Shown: positions 1 to 6,940 of the stretch, piece after piece | How positions within the stretch are numbered: position 1 is the stretch's first letter | How the letters are laid out: the number at the start of each line of letters is the position of its first letter | Translations under genes and position numbers: made by a program | The notes under the pieces: model-generated | What the model was told of the DNA's origin: nothing | The model's database searches: none | The model's input: only the letters and a program-made list of their open reading frames with translations | Assembly: GCA_002320485.1 (NCBI GenBank) | Contig: DCKW01000029.1 | Coordinates: forward strand, 1 to 21,033 | Reading direction: 5' to 3' | Length of the DNA: 21,033 nucleotides | DNA from: Micavibrio sp. UBA1664 | GTDB taxonomy: Bacteria; Pseudomonadota; Alphaproteobacteria; Micavibrionales; UBA1664

Positions 1-485
1 ATTTGTTCGGCAATATTCGCCGATGTTTTTCGTTGTCTTATGTAGTGATCGGCCGTTTCCTCAGGCTTTTTTTCCTGAGTTGCGGTTTTTCCGTCGGAGA
101 GAACATAGCCCAGTGAATACCATACTGCAATGCCCATTAATCCCGCCGATATAAAAAGTCCGGGTGCCCGAATATAATAAACCAGATCGATCAAGGCATA
201 ATCGGGATTAGAGGCGAACATAATTCCTGTCATTAACAGATCGAGACCGATCCACACTGCAATGGCATACGCGGTCAGGCGGAAACGGTCTGTGCGTTTT
301 ATGACATAAAATTGCAGTTTATGACGGAAGACATGATCGCCAATGGTATCAATCGCCATAATAAAGGCTCCGACAATAATAAACGCGAAAATATTGGCAT
401 GCATGCCAAGCAGGTCGCCCAAGGCGAACCCTGTCAGATGAAAAAATATAAATACGACCGGAATGAGAATATAAAGGCTACGCAT
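1..485 (-). CDS. Multi-pass membrane protein, partial (3' end off window)
   Basis: I do not recognise this protein. A minus-strand frame opens at an ATG at 485 and stays open for 161 codons to the window edge. The visible part has about four hydrophobic segments, near residues 4-22, 30-48, 70-91 and 105-130. A polar, charged stretch follows (TATQEKKPEE), so it is probably an inner-membrane protein with a cytoplasmic or periplasmic tail. Its ATG lies 8 bp inside the end of the upstream yidD gene, with yidD's TAG at 480-478, so the two are probably translationally coupled. The C-terminus is not visible, and no catalytic motif can be assigned. Confidence 0.7.
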   Translation of the reverse strand, partial: MRSLYILIPVVFIFFHLTGFALGDLLGMHANIFAFIIVGAFIMAIDTIGDHVFRHKLQFYVIKRTDRFRLTAYAIAVWIGLDLLMTGIMFASNPDYALIDLVYYIRAPGLFISAGLMGIAVWYSLGYVLSDGKTATQEKKPEETADHYIRQRKTSANIAEQ

Positions 486-732
486 GCGGTTTAGTCTTTT
501 CGGGAACAGGGTCATACCCTTTGGTTTTTTTCCAATGTCGATGGCCAAGAGGGTGACATTTCGATAACCGTTTGATACCCAGCCATAGGCCCTTAATAAC
601 GCCGTGGGTTTGAACCGCCTCTATCATATATTGGGAACACGTAGGACTGTATCGGCATCGCGGCCCCAAAACAGGGGAAATAAACAGTTGGTAAATCCGC
701 ACGGGATATATAATTAACGCCTTCATTGCCAT
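478..732 (-). CDS. yidD: Membrane protein insertion efficiency factor YidD
   Basis: YidD is a small peripheral inner-membrane protein that helps YidC and Sec insert membrane proteins. The 84-residue product matches the usual family length. It carries the hallmark core: an amphipathic N-terminal helix (YPVRIYQLFISP), then LGPRCRYSPTCSQY with the conserved cysteines, then a KRLSKCHPLG block and a GYDPVP ending. An AAGG ribosome binding site lies 5 nt before the ATG. In many bacteria yidD lies in the rpmH-rnpA-yidC cluster. Here it is alone with an unknown membrane-protein gene that overlaps its 3' end. It is transcribed divergently from the dot operon, from which it is separated by about 110 bp. 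Confidence 0.93.
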   Translation of the reverse strand: MAMKALIIYPVRIYQLFISPVLGPRCRYSPTCSQYMIEAVQTHGVIKGLWLGIKRLSKCHPLGHRHWKKTKGYDPVPEKTKPHA

Positions 733-771
733 CGTAACCTTGTAAAAAACATAGCATAAGTTCGATTATTC

Positions 772-800
772 TTGCACTGGTAAAGTTTCGTTAATATAAC
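772..800 (+). promoter_or_regulatory. Sigma70-type promoter of the dot operon
   Basis: A -35 TTGCAC (772-777) and a -10 TATAAC (795-800) are separated by exactly 17 bp, in the AT-rich gap between yidD and the first gene of the plus-strand operon. Predicted transcription starts near 807, giving a leader of about 36 nt. No other comparably good pair was seen in this gap on the plus strand. Confidence 0.55.
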
Positions 801-842
801 TGGAATAGTATAAAAGGGAATAATAAGTAAATATAAGAATTC

Positions 843-1823
843 ATGGGTATCTCTAAACACGATAAACAGGCGTTGGCGGATCTCTTCATCAATATGGGGG
901 TTCCTCTGGTTGTGGCGATTCAAACACTTGAGAGTTGGAGCGGCGGAGAACCGGAACCGCAAACAGTACAGGCGGAAAAACTGGCGAAACTTTTGAACGT
1001 ATCTGTAGATTTTGCCACCAAATTGACAAAAAAGCTGGAAATCCGTGATGCCTACACCCTGGAAAATGTCCGTGGAAAAATCATCCGTATCGTTACGCCG
1101 ATCATCGCCGACTTTTATATAAAAAACGGTCAGACACCGACATCGGATAACTTGCAGTCGCTTACGGATTTGTTTGATGTATTGCTGTCGTTTGCCGATT
1201 CCGTGTCACCGACAGATGACAAGGGATCAAAACCGACAAAAATGGCAGCCATGATCGAGGCTTGTGATCCATTATTGAATGTCATTCGCGATCACAATTT
1301 GCATGAAGACGAAGCTTCGGCCTTTAATGAGGCGGTGGATGGTTTAAAAACCCGCGCAGACCAGCTTGCGCCGGCATTGGGAATGGATAATGCGGTGGAA
1401 AGCGGACTGTTTCGCTCTGTCGTGAAAATTTATACATCCTGTTACGAACTGGTTGCCAAGCGCGGCGGTACATTCGACGATGTTTGGGGTGAATGCGACC
1501 ACAGACTGGCATTAATTCACGGACTGACTGTATTTGTTGCCGATAAAACAGGAATTGCCAAAGGCGAAATCCCGAAAGCCGCAAAGCCACAAACAGACAA
1601 GTCGTCCTCGAGGGATAAGGAAGACGCTTCCAAAGCAGATGAAAAAATTGACATTGCCGATATCGTTAAAGATGATGAGGATGTGGCAAAACCTGACATA
1701 TTTAAATTAAACACAAAACCTGAGAAAACTGCCGAAAAGAATGTAGGCGGAGAAAAGAAATCAGGTGAGGGTGAGGACGAGGATGATTTCAATCCGATGG
1801 CGTTCTTCTCTTCCAACGGATAG
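843..1823 (+). CDS. Unknown protein, first gene of the dotDCB operon, acidic C-terminus
   Basis: I do not recognise a family for this 326-residue protein. It has no signal peptide or membrane segment and should be cytoplasmic. Residues 1 to about 240 look like a mostly helical globular domain. Residues 240-305 are a charged, low-complexity linker rich in Lys, Asp and Ser. The protein ends in an acidic run (E309-D315) followed by FNPMAFFSSNG. It starts about 36 nt after a good promoter and is followed 16 bp later by the transglycosylase gene, so it leads the operon. The acidic run followed by hydrophobic residues loosely resembles the E-block export signal of Legionella Dot/Icm effectors. It could therefore be a substrate, a chaperone or a soluble machine component, but none of these is shown. 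The ribosome binding site is weak. Confidence 0.8.
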   Translation: MGISKHDKQALADLFINMGVPLVVAIQTLESWSGGEPEPQTVQAEKLAKLLNVSVDFATKLTKKLEIRDAYTLENVRGKIIRIVTPIIADFYIKNGQTPTSDNLQSLTDLFDVLLSFADSVSPTDDKGSKPTKMAAMIEACDPLLNVIRDHNLHEDEASAFNEAVDGLKTRADQLAPALGMDNAVESGLFRSVVKIYTSCYELVAKRGGTFDDVWGECDHRLALIHGLTVFVADKTGIAKGEIPKAAKPQTDKSSSRDKEDASKADEKIDIADIVKDDEDVAKPDIFKLNTKPEKTAEKNVGGEKKSGEGEDEDDFNPMAFFSSNG

Positions 1824-1839
1824 GTAAAGAGATAAAGGA

Positions 1840-2298
1840 ATGTTGAATCATATATTTGCCGCTTGTTTGATGGTTGCTGCCCAAAATTACGCGATTCCGC
1901 CGCAGGTTCTGGTTGGAATTTTATATGTCGAGGGTGGAAAAGTGGGCCAGCAGGTGCGCAATTCCAATGGGACTTACGACCTTGGTCCCATGCAGATCAA
2001 TACGCTATGGACAAAAGTTCTGGCCGATGAATGGGGGGTTTCTCGCTCTTATGCCCATCGCATGATTCGCGATGACGCTTGTACAAATATAAATGTTGCC
2101 GCATGGATTTTCAGGAAAAACTGGAACGAGACAAAATCCTTACCCAAGGCAATTGAATGGTATAATTCCCGCACACCGCATATAGGCAGGAAATATCGCT
2201 ATAAAGTCATTGCAGCCATGAAAAATAAAAAACTTCTGGCGCCACCCAAACAAGATCCGAATGTCCAAAATTTCGCTTATATGCAAAAAGCGGAATAA
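1840..2298 (+). CDS. Lytic transglycosylase (SLT-like), Dot/Icm-associated
   Basis: This is a 152-residue transglycosylase SLT domain protein, of the kind that cuts peptidoglycan so a secretion apparatus can pass. The probable catalytic glutamate is E31 in LYVEGG, followed by the typical GTYDLGPMQIN block around residues 44-55 and the AWIFRKNW and IEWYNSRTP helices. The short length matches specialised VirB1/IagB/TrbN-type enzymes. The catalytic domain begins almost at the N-terminus, and an in-frame stop at 1825-1827 rules out an upstream extension. There is therefore no obvious Sec signal peptide, which is odd for a periplasmic enzyme. It lies 16 bp after the preceding gene and just before dotD, implying a role in assembling the type IVB secretion system. 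Confidence 0.85.
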   Translation: MLNHIFAACLMVAAQNYAIPPQVLVGILYVEGGKVGQQVRNSNGTYDLGPMQINTLWTKVLADEWGVSRSYAHRMIRDDACTNINVAAWIFRKNWNETKSLPKAIEWYNSRTPHIGRKYRYKVIAAMKNKKLLAPPKQDPNVQNFAYMQKAE

Positions 2299-2317
2299 AA
2301 AGACTTTCAGAATCTTT

Positions 2318-2337
2318 CCAGATAGTTGATAATCTGG
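2318..2337 (+). other. Small hairpin between transglycosylase gene and dotD
   Basis: An inverted repeat CCAGAT / ATCTGG with an 8-nt loop lies in the 91-bp gap before dotD and is followed by an AT-rich stretch without a good T-run. It is too short for a confident terminator. It could be an mRNA processing or attenuation element. Confidence 0.25.
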
Positions 2338-2389
2338 TAAAAGTTTATTTATGAGACCATTATTCCAAGGCTTGAAAATTATTAATACG

Positions 2390-2884
2390 ATGAAACATAT
2401 TCTTTATACCCCTCTTTTTCTTATTGCTCTAACGTCATGCGCCTATGTTCCGAATGCCCAACCGCAAATGGTTGCGGAGCCGGATACGGTTGATTTAATG
2501 CTGGCAGATGCGGCAGATCGCTCAAGCCGCGCGCTTGAAACATTGTCCGCGATGGAGCGTACGCAAATTCCTACGGATACAACGGCAATCGTTCCTGATG
2601 CACCTGCCGAATTACAGCGCGCAGTGACATTTAATTGGACTGGCCCTGTTGAGCCTTTGGTCGAAGAGCTTGCCCGTAAGTCGGGATATACATACGGAAC
2701 AATCGGATCCGAGCCTAATACGCCGATTTTGATGACAATGTCCGCAACAAATGAACCCCTTATCAATGTATTTCGGAATATCGGTGTTCAAATGGGCGCA
2801 CGAGGCGACCTGAAAGTTGATGCCGCCGCACGAATGATCGAAATTGGATACACAGATTTTGCCAATAACAGGAATGACCAATAA
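2390..2884 (+). CDS. dotD: DotD-like outer-membrane lipoprotein of type IVB secretion system
   Basis: DotD is a small outer-membrane lipoprotein of the Dot/Icm core complex. In Legionella it works with DotC to place DotH in the outer membrane, and it has a secretin-N-like fold. The start used here gives a 164-residue protein with a clear lipoprotein signal: a charged start, a hydrophobic core and the lipobox LTSC, with the lipidated cysteine at 17. The mature part contains TFNWTGPVEPLVEELARKSGY and NEPLINVFRNIGVQMG, matching DotD/TraH-type proteins and the N0-like domain. An in-frame ATG at 2351 would add 13 residues; neither start has a strong ribosome binding site. dotC begins 1 nt after the stop. 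The call rests on domain pattern plus the dotD-dotC-dotB order. Confidence 0.85.
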   Translation: MKHILYTPLFLIALTSCAYVPNAQPQMVAEPDTVDLMLADAADRSSRALETLSAMERTQIPTDTTAIVPDAPAELQRAVTFNWTGPVEPLVEELARKSGYTYGTIGSEPNTPILMTMSATNEPLINVFRNIGVQMGARGDLKVDAAARMIEIGYTDFANNRNDQ

Positions 2885-2885
2885 T

Positions 2886-3701
2886 ATGCGATTAATACTG
2901 GCCTTCTTACTCTGTTTCGTGGCAACAACAGCCATGGCGCAGGAAGAACAACAAGATGTTTTGTCTTTGCCCGAGCTGATTGAGGAAACGGCCAATGCCG
3001 ACCCTCTGGAAGATTTGGCTGAAGCGATAGAGCCTTCGCAAATCCGTATGGATGCAATCAAGCAGGCCGCTTTATCCTATGGCGCACGTGGAGGACTTGC
3101 CAAACGTACAGAGGAAATCCGCACGACACTTGATAAAAAGGAACATATTCTTGATCAGGTTTATGATTTTAAACGTCTTCTTATTCCCGCCCCGTCAGGA
3201 TTGCTAATCGAACCTCCGATTATTTCCGAAGGCGAAAATGCGACACTGATTGAAACCGGCGGGCAAACTGCGGCCGTTGCCGACAAGATCTACAGCATCA
3301 ATCGTAACGCCCGTATCGTATCTACACCGCGCAACTGGCGCGCCTATCTTGAGCGTGAATGGGGTAAAATCGAATTGCCGCCACAAGTATTATTACCACG
3401 CACAAACGAGGAAAAACGCGTGTGGGTTGAATATCTGACCAAAGGTTGGGAAGAAGGCGTAAAGCAGGCGGATGAAATTTTTCAAGCCGATCTGAATAAA
3501 CTCGTTGCCGATTACACAGGCATGATTCGTTATCGTAAATTATTATCTATGAATATTGTATCCGCCCCTTATGCATTACAAGTTGACCGCGGGGTAACCG
3601 GCGGCGGCGATGAAATGCGTGTCGGTGACCGTGCCGTTAAAATTACCGGCCCTTCACAGTTGAAAACAGAGGCATATGAATGGCAACCCGTAAGCCGATA
3701 A
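2886..3701 (+). CDS. dotC: DotC-like protein of type IVB secretion system
   Basis: This 271-residue protein is recognisable as DotC, an outer-membrane core component of the Dot/Icm system. It shows the family blocks MDAIKQAALSYGARGGLA, VYDFKRLLIPAPSGLLIEPPII, TPRNWRAYLEREW, a long helix around KGWEEGVKQADEIFQADLNKL and a C-terminal VSAPYALQV region. The N-terminus is a signal peptide that appears to be cut after AMA (residues 16-18) by signal peptidase I. Its only nearby cysteine, C10, is inside the hydrophobic core and has no lipobox. Legionella DotC is a lipoprotein, so this one seems to lack the lipid anchor. It starts 1 nt after dotD, and its last 22 bp overlap dotB, so the three genes are tightly coupled. 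Confidence 0.9.
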   Translation: MRLILAFLLCFVATTAMAQEEQQDVLSLPELIEETANADPLEDLAEAIEPSQIRMDAIKQAALSYGARGGLAKRTEEIRTTLDKKEHILDQVYDFKRLLIPAPSGLLIEPPIISEGENATLIETGGQTAAVADKIYSINRNARIVSTPRNWRAYLEREWGKIELPPQVLLPRTNEEKRVWVEYLTKGWEEGVKQADEIFQADLNKLVADYTGMIRYRKLLSMNIVSAPYALQVDRGVTGGGDEMRVGDRAVKITGPSQLKTEAYEWQPVSR

Positions 3702-4843
3702 GCCTTATTAAAGGGGAAAACAGTCCGGCCGAAACCTGGCCGGATGAACCTGTACGTTTTCTCGAGGATCATGTTGATGATTTTCTGATGTGGTGTGTGT
3801 CAAAAGGGTCGTCCGATGTTACGATCCAGTCTGACCGGACCATTTATAACGAAATTTCAGGGCGGCTTTATCCTGCAACCTATCGCCCGTTGGACTCAGC
3901 AGAAATAAACGCATTCCTGCACAAGATTTACGGCCCTGAGGCGCTTGCCAAATTGGCTTCTGCCGCTGACCTTGACTTGTCTTATGAAATCCGGCCTGAC
4001 CGTTATTCACGAAGCCGTTTTCGTGTGAATATCACCGCCATTCTTTCAAAAGGGCGTGATTCCGTACAAATTACGATGCGTGTCCTCCCGTCCGATCCTC
4101 CGACGTTTGCCCAACTCGGCATCGAAGAGGATATTATCAAAAACTGGTCGCCGCGTCAGGGTCTGGTGGTGGTAACAGGACCGACAGGATCGGGTAAAAC
4201 AACATTGCTTGCCGCCGGTATTCGTCATCGTCTGGAAAATAAAAACGGTTGCGGTAAAATTTTGAGTTACGAGGCCCCGATTGAATATACGTATGATAAT
4301 GTCAACAGCCCGCATTCCGTCATCGCGCAAAGTGAAATCCCGCGCCATCTGCCCGATTTTTACAAAGGGGTGAGAAATGCCCTGCGGCGTAAGCCCGAAA
4401 TTATTCTTGTAGGGGAGGCGCGTGATCGTGAAACCATCAATGCCGCGATCGAGGCTGGCCAAACGGGTCACACGGTTTATACCACAACCCATACAATCGG
4501 TGTGGCGGCAACGATCCGCCGTATGATTTCCACCTTTGAACCTGAGGAAAGAACGGAACGCGCTTATGCTTTAATGGAATCTTTGCGTCTCATTGTGACC
4601 CAGGCCCTTGTCCCCAAGATCGGCGGCGGGCGTCTTGGTGTTCGTGAATGGATGGCTTTTGACGATCGGGTTCGGGAAAAACTGCTTGGGATGGATTTTA
4701 ATCAATGGAGTCCTGAAATCCAGCGTATGATTGACCAATACGGCCAAACAATGGAAAAATCGGCCACACAGGCTTTCGAGGCGCAATTGATTGAGCGCCG
4801 ACCTTATCTGATGCTATCCCAATCCACAGGGGCCGGCGGCTAG
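3680..4843 (+). CDS. dotB: DotB-like secretion ATPase (VirB11/PilT superfamily)
   Basis: DotB is a hexameric cytoplasmic ATPase that powers type IVB secretion. The 387 residues are close to the family length. Residues 25-135 form the N-terminal PAS-like domain (SKGSSDVTIQSD, LDLSYEIRPDRYSRSRFRVN). The Walker A GPTGSGKTT is near residue 167, the Asp box/Walker B EIILVGEARDRET near 240, and the His box GHTVYTTTHT near 263. LRLIVTQALVPK follows, as in PilT-like ATPases. All nucleotide-binding elements look intact. The ATG overlaps the end of dotC by 22 bp and has an AGAGG ribosome binding site 7 nt upstream. A PilT or IncI TraJ ATPase is the main alternative, but the dotD-dotC context favours DotB. 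Confidence 0.93.
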   Translation: MATRKPISLIKGENSPAETWPDEPVRFLEDHVDDFLMWCVSKGSSDVTIQSDRTIYNEISGRLYPATYRPLDSAEINAFLHKIYGPEALAKLASAADLDLSYEIRPDRYSRSRFRVNITAILSKGRDSVQITMRVLPSDPPTFAQLGIEEDIIKNWSPRQGLVVVTGPTGSGKTTLLAAGIRHRLENKNGCGKILSYEAPIEYTYDNVNSPHSVIAQSEIPRHLPDFYKGVRNALRRKPEIILVGEARDRETINAAIEAGQTGHTVYTTTHTIGVAATIRRMISTFEPEERTERAYALMESLRLIVTQALVPKIGGGRLGVREWMAFDDRVREKLLGMDFNQWSPEIQRMIDQYGQTMEKSATQAFEAQLIERRPYLMLSQSTGAGG

Positions 4844-4857
4844 AAAATCGTTTTAAT

Positions 4858-4891
4858 ATTAAGGCATATATTTGATATGCCTTAATTTATA
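4858..4891 (+). terminator. Rho-independent terminator of the dot operon
   Basis: A perfect 12-bp inverted repeat (ATTAAGGCATAT / ATATGCCTTAAT) with a 5-nt loop starts 14 nt after the dotB stop and is followed by TTTAT. The stem is AT-rich and the T-run short, so termination may be partial. Confidence 0.6.
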
Positions 4892-4934
4892 TCGGATTTT
4901 GGGTATCTCTCCAAAAAGTTCCCTCATTTTTTGA

Positions 4935-5000
4935 TTTTTGTTACAAAACTGAAACCAACTTTTTCCAAAAAGAAACAAAGATGAACTATTTTTGTTACAA
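4935..5000. repeat. Pair of 12-bp direct repeats (TTTTTGTTACAA)
   Basis: TTTTTGTTACAA occurs at 4935-4946 and again at 4989-5000, 54 bp apart, upstream of the small gene at 5052. The core TTGT-T-ACAA is itself a short dyad. This may be a regulator binding site, but AT-rich DNA makes chance repeats more likely. Confidence 0.4.
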
Positions 5001-5051
5001 GTCGACATTAGCATCATCATTATCAGATAACTTAAAAGTGAGGATATGATA

Positions 5052-5264
5052 ATGAGAAACTATAATGCAAATACAAATAATTTTGTTGAATGTATTAACA
5101 GCATGACTTTGAAAAAATGGCATGATCATACAAATCTGGTCGTTGATATTAAGGAAAAATCAGCAATGACTTATGAAGAACTTTGTATGGGTTTTGGTGA
5201 TATCAAAAATGATGTTGAAAATCATCTCGGTCGTTTCGAAAATCTGGAAATTCGTATCCATTAA
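5052..5264 (+). CDS. Small hypothetical protein
   Basis: This is a 70-residue soluble protein of no recognised family, rich in Asn and with a mixed-charge C-terminal half (DIKNDVENHLGRFENLEIRIH). It has no signal peptide or membrane segment. The ATG at 5052 is preferred over the in-frame ATG at 5046. The AGGA at 5041-5044 is 7 nt from the former and only 1 nt from the latter. It lies in an AT-rich interval with codon use unlike the surrounding core genes, and has two 12-bp direct repeats upstream. A good ribosome binding site and an intact frame support a real gene; the function is unknown. Confidence 0.55.
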   Translation: MRNYNANTNNFVECINSMTLKKWHDHTNLVVDIKEKSAMTYEELCMGFGDIKNDVENHLGRFENLEIRIH

Positions 5265-5305
5265 TAGCCATATATCAATTCTTTAGTAAATTTTGCAGAA
5301 TTTAT

Positions 5306-5482
5306 ATGAAAGAAAAATTTTCAGATAAAGCAGAGGGCGTATTATTGGCAGGGTGCATTTTAGTTGGAGTAACTATAATTGCCTGGAACATGGGGCAAGA
5401 TATTGTTGAGATGACGGACTATACTCAATCAATTGAAACTCACAATTATGGTAAATACAATTCTTTAAAGCCCTCTCCATAG
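5306..5482 (+). CDS. Small single-pass membrane protein
   Basis: This is a 58-residue ORF with a short charged N-terminus (MKEKFSDKAEG), one hydrophobic segment of about 18 residues (VLLAGCILVGVTIIAW) and a polar tail. It is probably a small inner-membrane protein. It follows the 70-residue gene by 41 bp on the same strand. Its stop codon falls inside the hairpin of the following terminator. The ribosome binding site is weak and no family is recognised, so its status as a gene is probable rather than certain. Confidence 0.45.
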   Translation: MKEKFSDKAEGVLLAGCILVGVTIIAWNMGQDIVEMTDYTQSIETHNYGKYNSLKPSP

Positions 5483-5491
5483 GGCTTTAAA
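5464..5491. terminator. Symmetric bidirectional terminator
   Basis: A perfect 10-bp inverted repeat TTTAAAGCCC / GGGCTTTAAA with an 8-nt loop lies between the small plus-strand genes and the converging cytochrome c gene, which ends at 5514. The A/T ends of the stem can provide a U-tract in both directions, so one element probably serves both strands. Confidence 0.65.
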
Positions 5492-5513
5492 TTTAAATGC
5501 TAGCCTTATTAAA

Positions 5514-6035
5514 TTATTTTAGACTTTCCAAATATTTTATAACATCGGCGCGGTCTTCAGGCTTTTTCATCCCAACATAATTCATTTTTGTGCCCTCAAT
5601 ATATTTTTTAGGCTTCCAAAGAAATTCATTAAGGGATTGAACGTCCCATGTTTTATCACTTGTCGCTTTCATTGCGTCAGAATAGGCAAAACCGGACATA
5701 TGGGCATGTGGTCCGCCATAGACACCCCATAAATTCGGACCGATTTTTGCCGGACCGCCATTTTCAAATGTATGGCATGCCGCGCAAGCCTTAACCAGTT
5801 TTTCTCCGTTTACCGCATCCGCCGCGGCCATAAGTTCGTCAACAGGCTCTACCGTGGCTTCGACAGTTGCGGCACCGCCTGAGGTCGTCTCTGCAGCTTC
5901 TATGGGATAGGCGTCTTCCTCAAGTTCTTCGTCATGAATAAACATATCGGCAATAAAGCCTGCAAGCATTGCCACAATACCGGCGGTAAGAATTGCCGCA
6001 AAAATTTTATTGTTTTCCAAATCAGTTGAAGCCAT
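5514..6035 (-). CDS. Membrane-anchored cytochrome c (c550/CycM type)
   Basis: This is a 173-residue class I c-type cytochrome that should carry electrons at the periplasmic face of the inner membrane, typically between the bc1 complex and terminal oxidases. An uncleaved N-terminal transmembrane anchor (about residues 11-30) is followed by an acidic, Ala/Thr-rich linker (35-70). The haem site CAACH lies at 84-88, and a probable axial methionine, M151, is in GTKMNYVG. The order and size match the CycM family of alphaproteobacteria. It is transcribed divergently from pheA, a pairing known in that class. A shared symmetric terminator separates it from the small genes on the other side. Its ribosome binding site is weak. 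Confidence 0.92.
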   Translation of the reverse strand: MASTDLENNKIFAAILTAGIVAMLAGFIADMFIHDEELEEDAYPIEAAETTSGGAATVEATVEPVDELMAAADAVNGEKLVKACAACHTFENGGPAKIGPNLWGVYGGPHAHMSGFAYSDAMKATSDKTWDVQSLNEFLWKPKKYIEGTKMNYVGMKKPEDRADVIKYLESLK

Positions 6036-6112
6036 GGTCTTGATTAATCTTTTAATTGTTGGTTTTTTAAATATAGTATCAGATTAATAGTAATTATCGA
6101 GTGGAAAAACAA

Positions 6113-6940
6113 ATGAAAATTTCATTTCAAGGCGCAAAAGGTGCTTACTCCGATCAGGCGTGCCGTGAATTGTACCCCGATGCACAAACACTCCCCTGTC
6201 AGTCTTTTGAGGATGCTTTTGAGGCTGTCATTAAAGGCGAGGCCGATTTGGCGGTCATACCGATTGATAACACCCTTGCGGGGCGGGTGGCGGATGTTCA
6301 TCATTTATTACCGACCAGCGGGCTGCATATTATCGGCGAACATTTTTTATCGATCAATCATTGCCTAATGGCTCCCAAGGGTGCGACTCTGGAGAGCCTT
6401 ACGCATGTACACAGCCATGTTCATGCCCTGCCCCAGTGCCGAAAATTTATTCGTAACCATGGTTTGACACCTGTTATCCATGCCGATACGGCAGGGTCGG
6501 CGGCGGAAATTGCAGACCGTAACGATCCGACTCAGGGGGCCATTGCTTCTGCCCTTGCCGCAGAAATTTACGGACTGCAAATTCTTGAGCGCGGCATTCA
6601 AGATGATGAATCCAATAAAACACGATTTATAATTTTGTCTCCGACCGCCCAAACATTTGATATCCAAGATGATGTTATTACATCTTTCGTGTTTGAGGTT
6701 CGCAATATTCCCGCCGCCTTATATAAGACATTAGGCGGATTTGCAACAAACGGTGTTAACATGATCAAACTGGAATCCTATGTCGATGACCAATTTAATG
6801 CCGCGCGGTTTTATTGCGAAATTTTAGGTCATACCCGCGAAGAGGCGGTATGCCTAGCCATGGAAGAATTGGGCTTTTACGCAAAAAATATTGTTATTTT
6901 GGGCTCGTACCCGAAAAGTCCCTTAAGGGATAAATTTTAA
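6113..6940 (+). CDS. pheA: Prephenate dehydratase
   Basis: PheA converts prephenate to phenylpyruvate in phenylalanine biosynthesis. From the ATG at 6113 the protein is 275 residues and begins MKISFQGAKGAYSDQAC, the usual family start. A GTG at 6101 would add four residues but has no ribosome binding site. The catalytic domain fills about residues 1-180, with PIDNTLAGRV and the key DESNKTRF block, whose Thr is catalytic. A C-terminal ACT domain follows (about 190-270), with GVNMIKLESYVDD in place of the enterobacterial ESRP motif, as is usual in alphaproteobacteria; it probably senses phenylalanine. This is the monofunctional form without chorismate mutase. Its stop codon overlaps, in opposite orientation, that of the gene at 6937-7749. 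Confidence 0.95.
   Translation: MKISFQGAKGAYSDQACRELYPDAQTLPCQSFEDAFEAVIKGEADLAVIPIDNTLAGRVADVHHLLPTSGLHIIGEHFLSINHCLMAPKGATLESLTHVHSHVHALPQCRKFIRNHGLTPVIHADTAGSAAEIADRNDPTQGAIASALAAEIYGLQILERGIQDDESNKTRFIILSPTAQTFDIQDDVITSFVFEVRNIPAALYKTLGGFATNGVNMIKLESYVDDQFNAARFYCEILGHTREEAVCLAMEELGFYAKNIVILGSYPKSPLRDKF

Noticed and set aside
312..494. 60-codon plus-strand frame opposite the left-edge membrane protein
   Set aside because: The minus strand carries a longer frame with convincing membrane segments coupled to yidD, while this frame is Asn/Lys-rich noise.
2612..3061. 149-codon minus-strand frame across dotD and dotC
   Set aside because: It spans the junction of two recognised genes on the other strand; it is Ser/Cys-rich with no family match.
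4046..4492. 148-codon minus-strand frame inside dotB
   Set aside because: It is antisense to the catalytic core of DotB, without a ribosome binding site or recognisable protein features.
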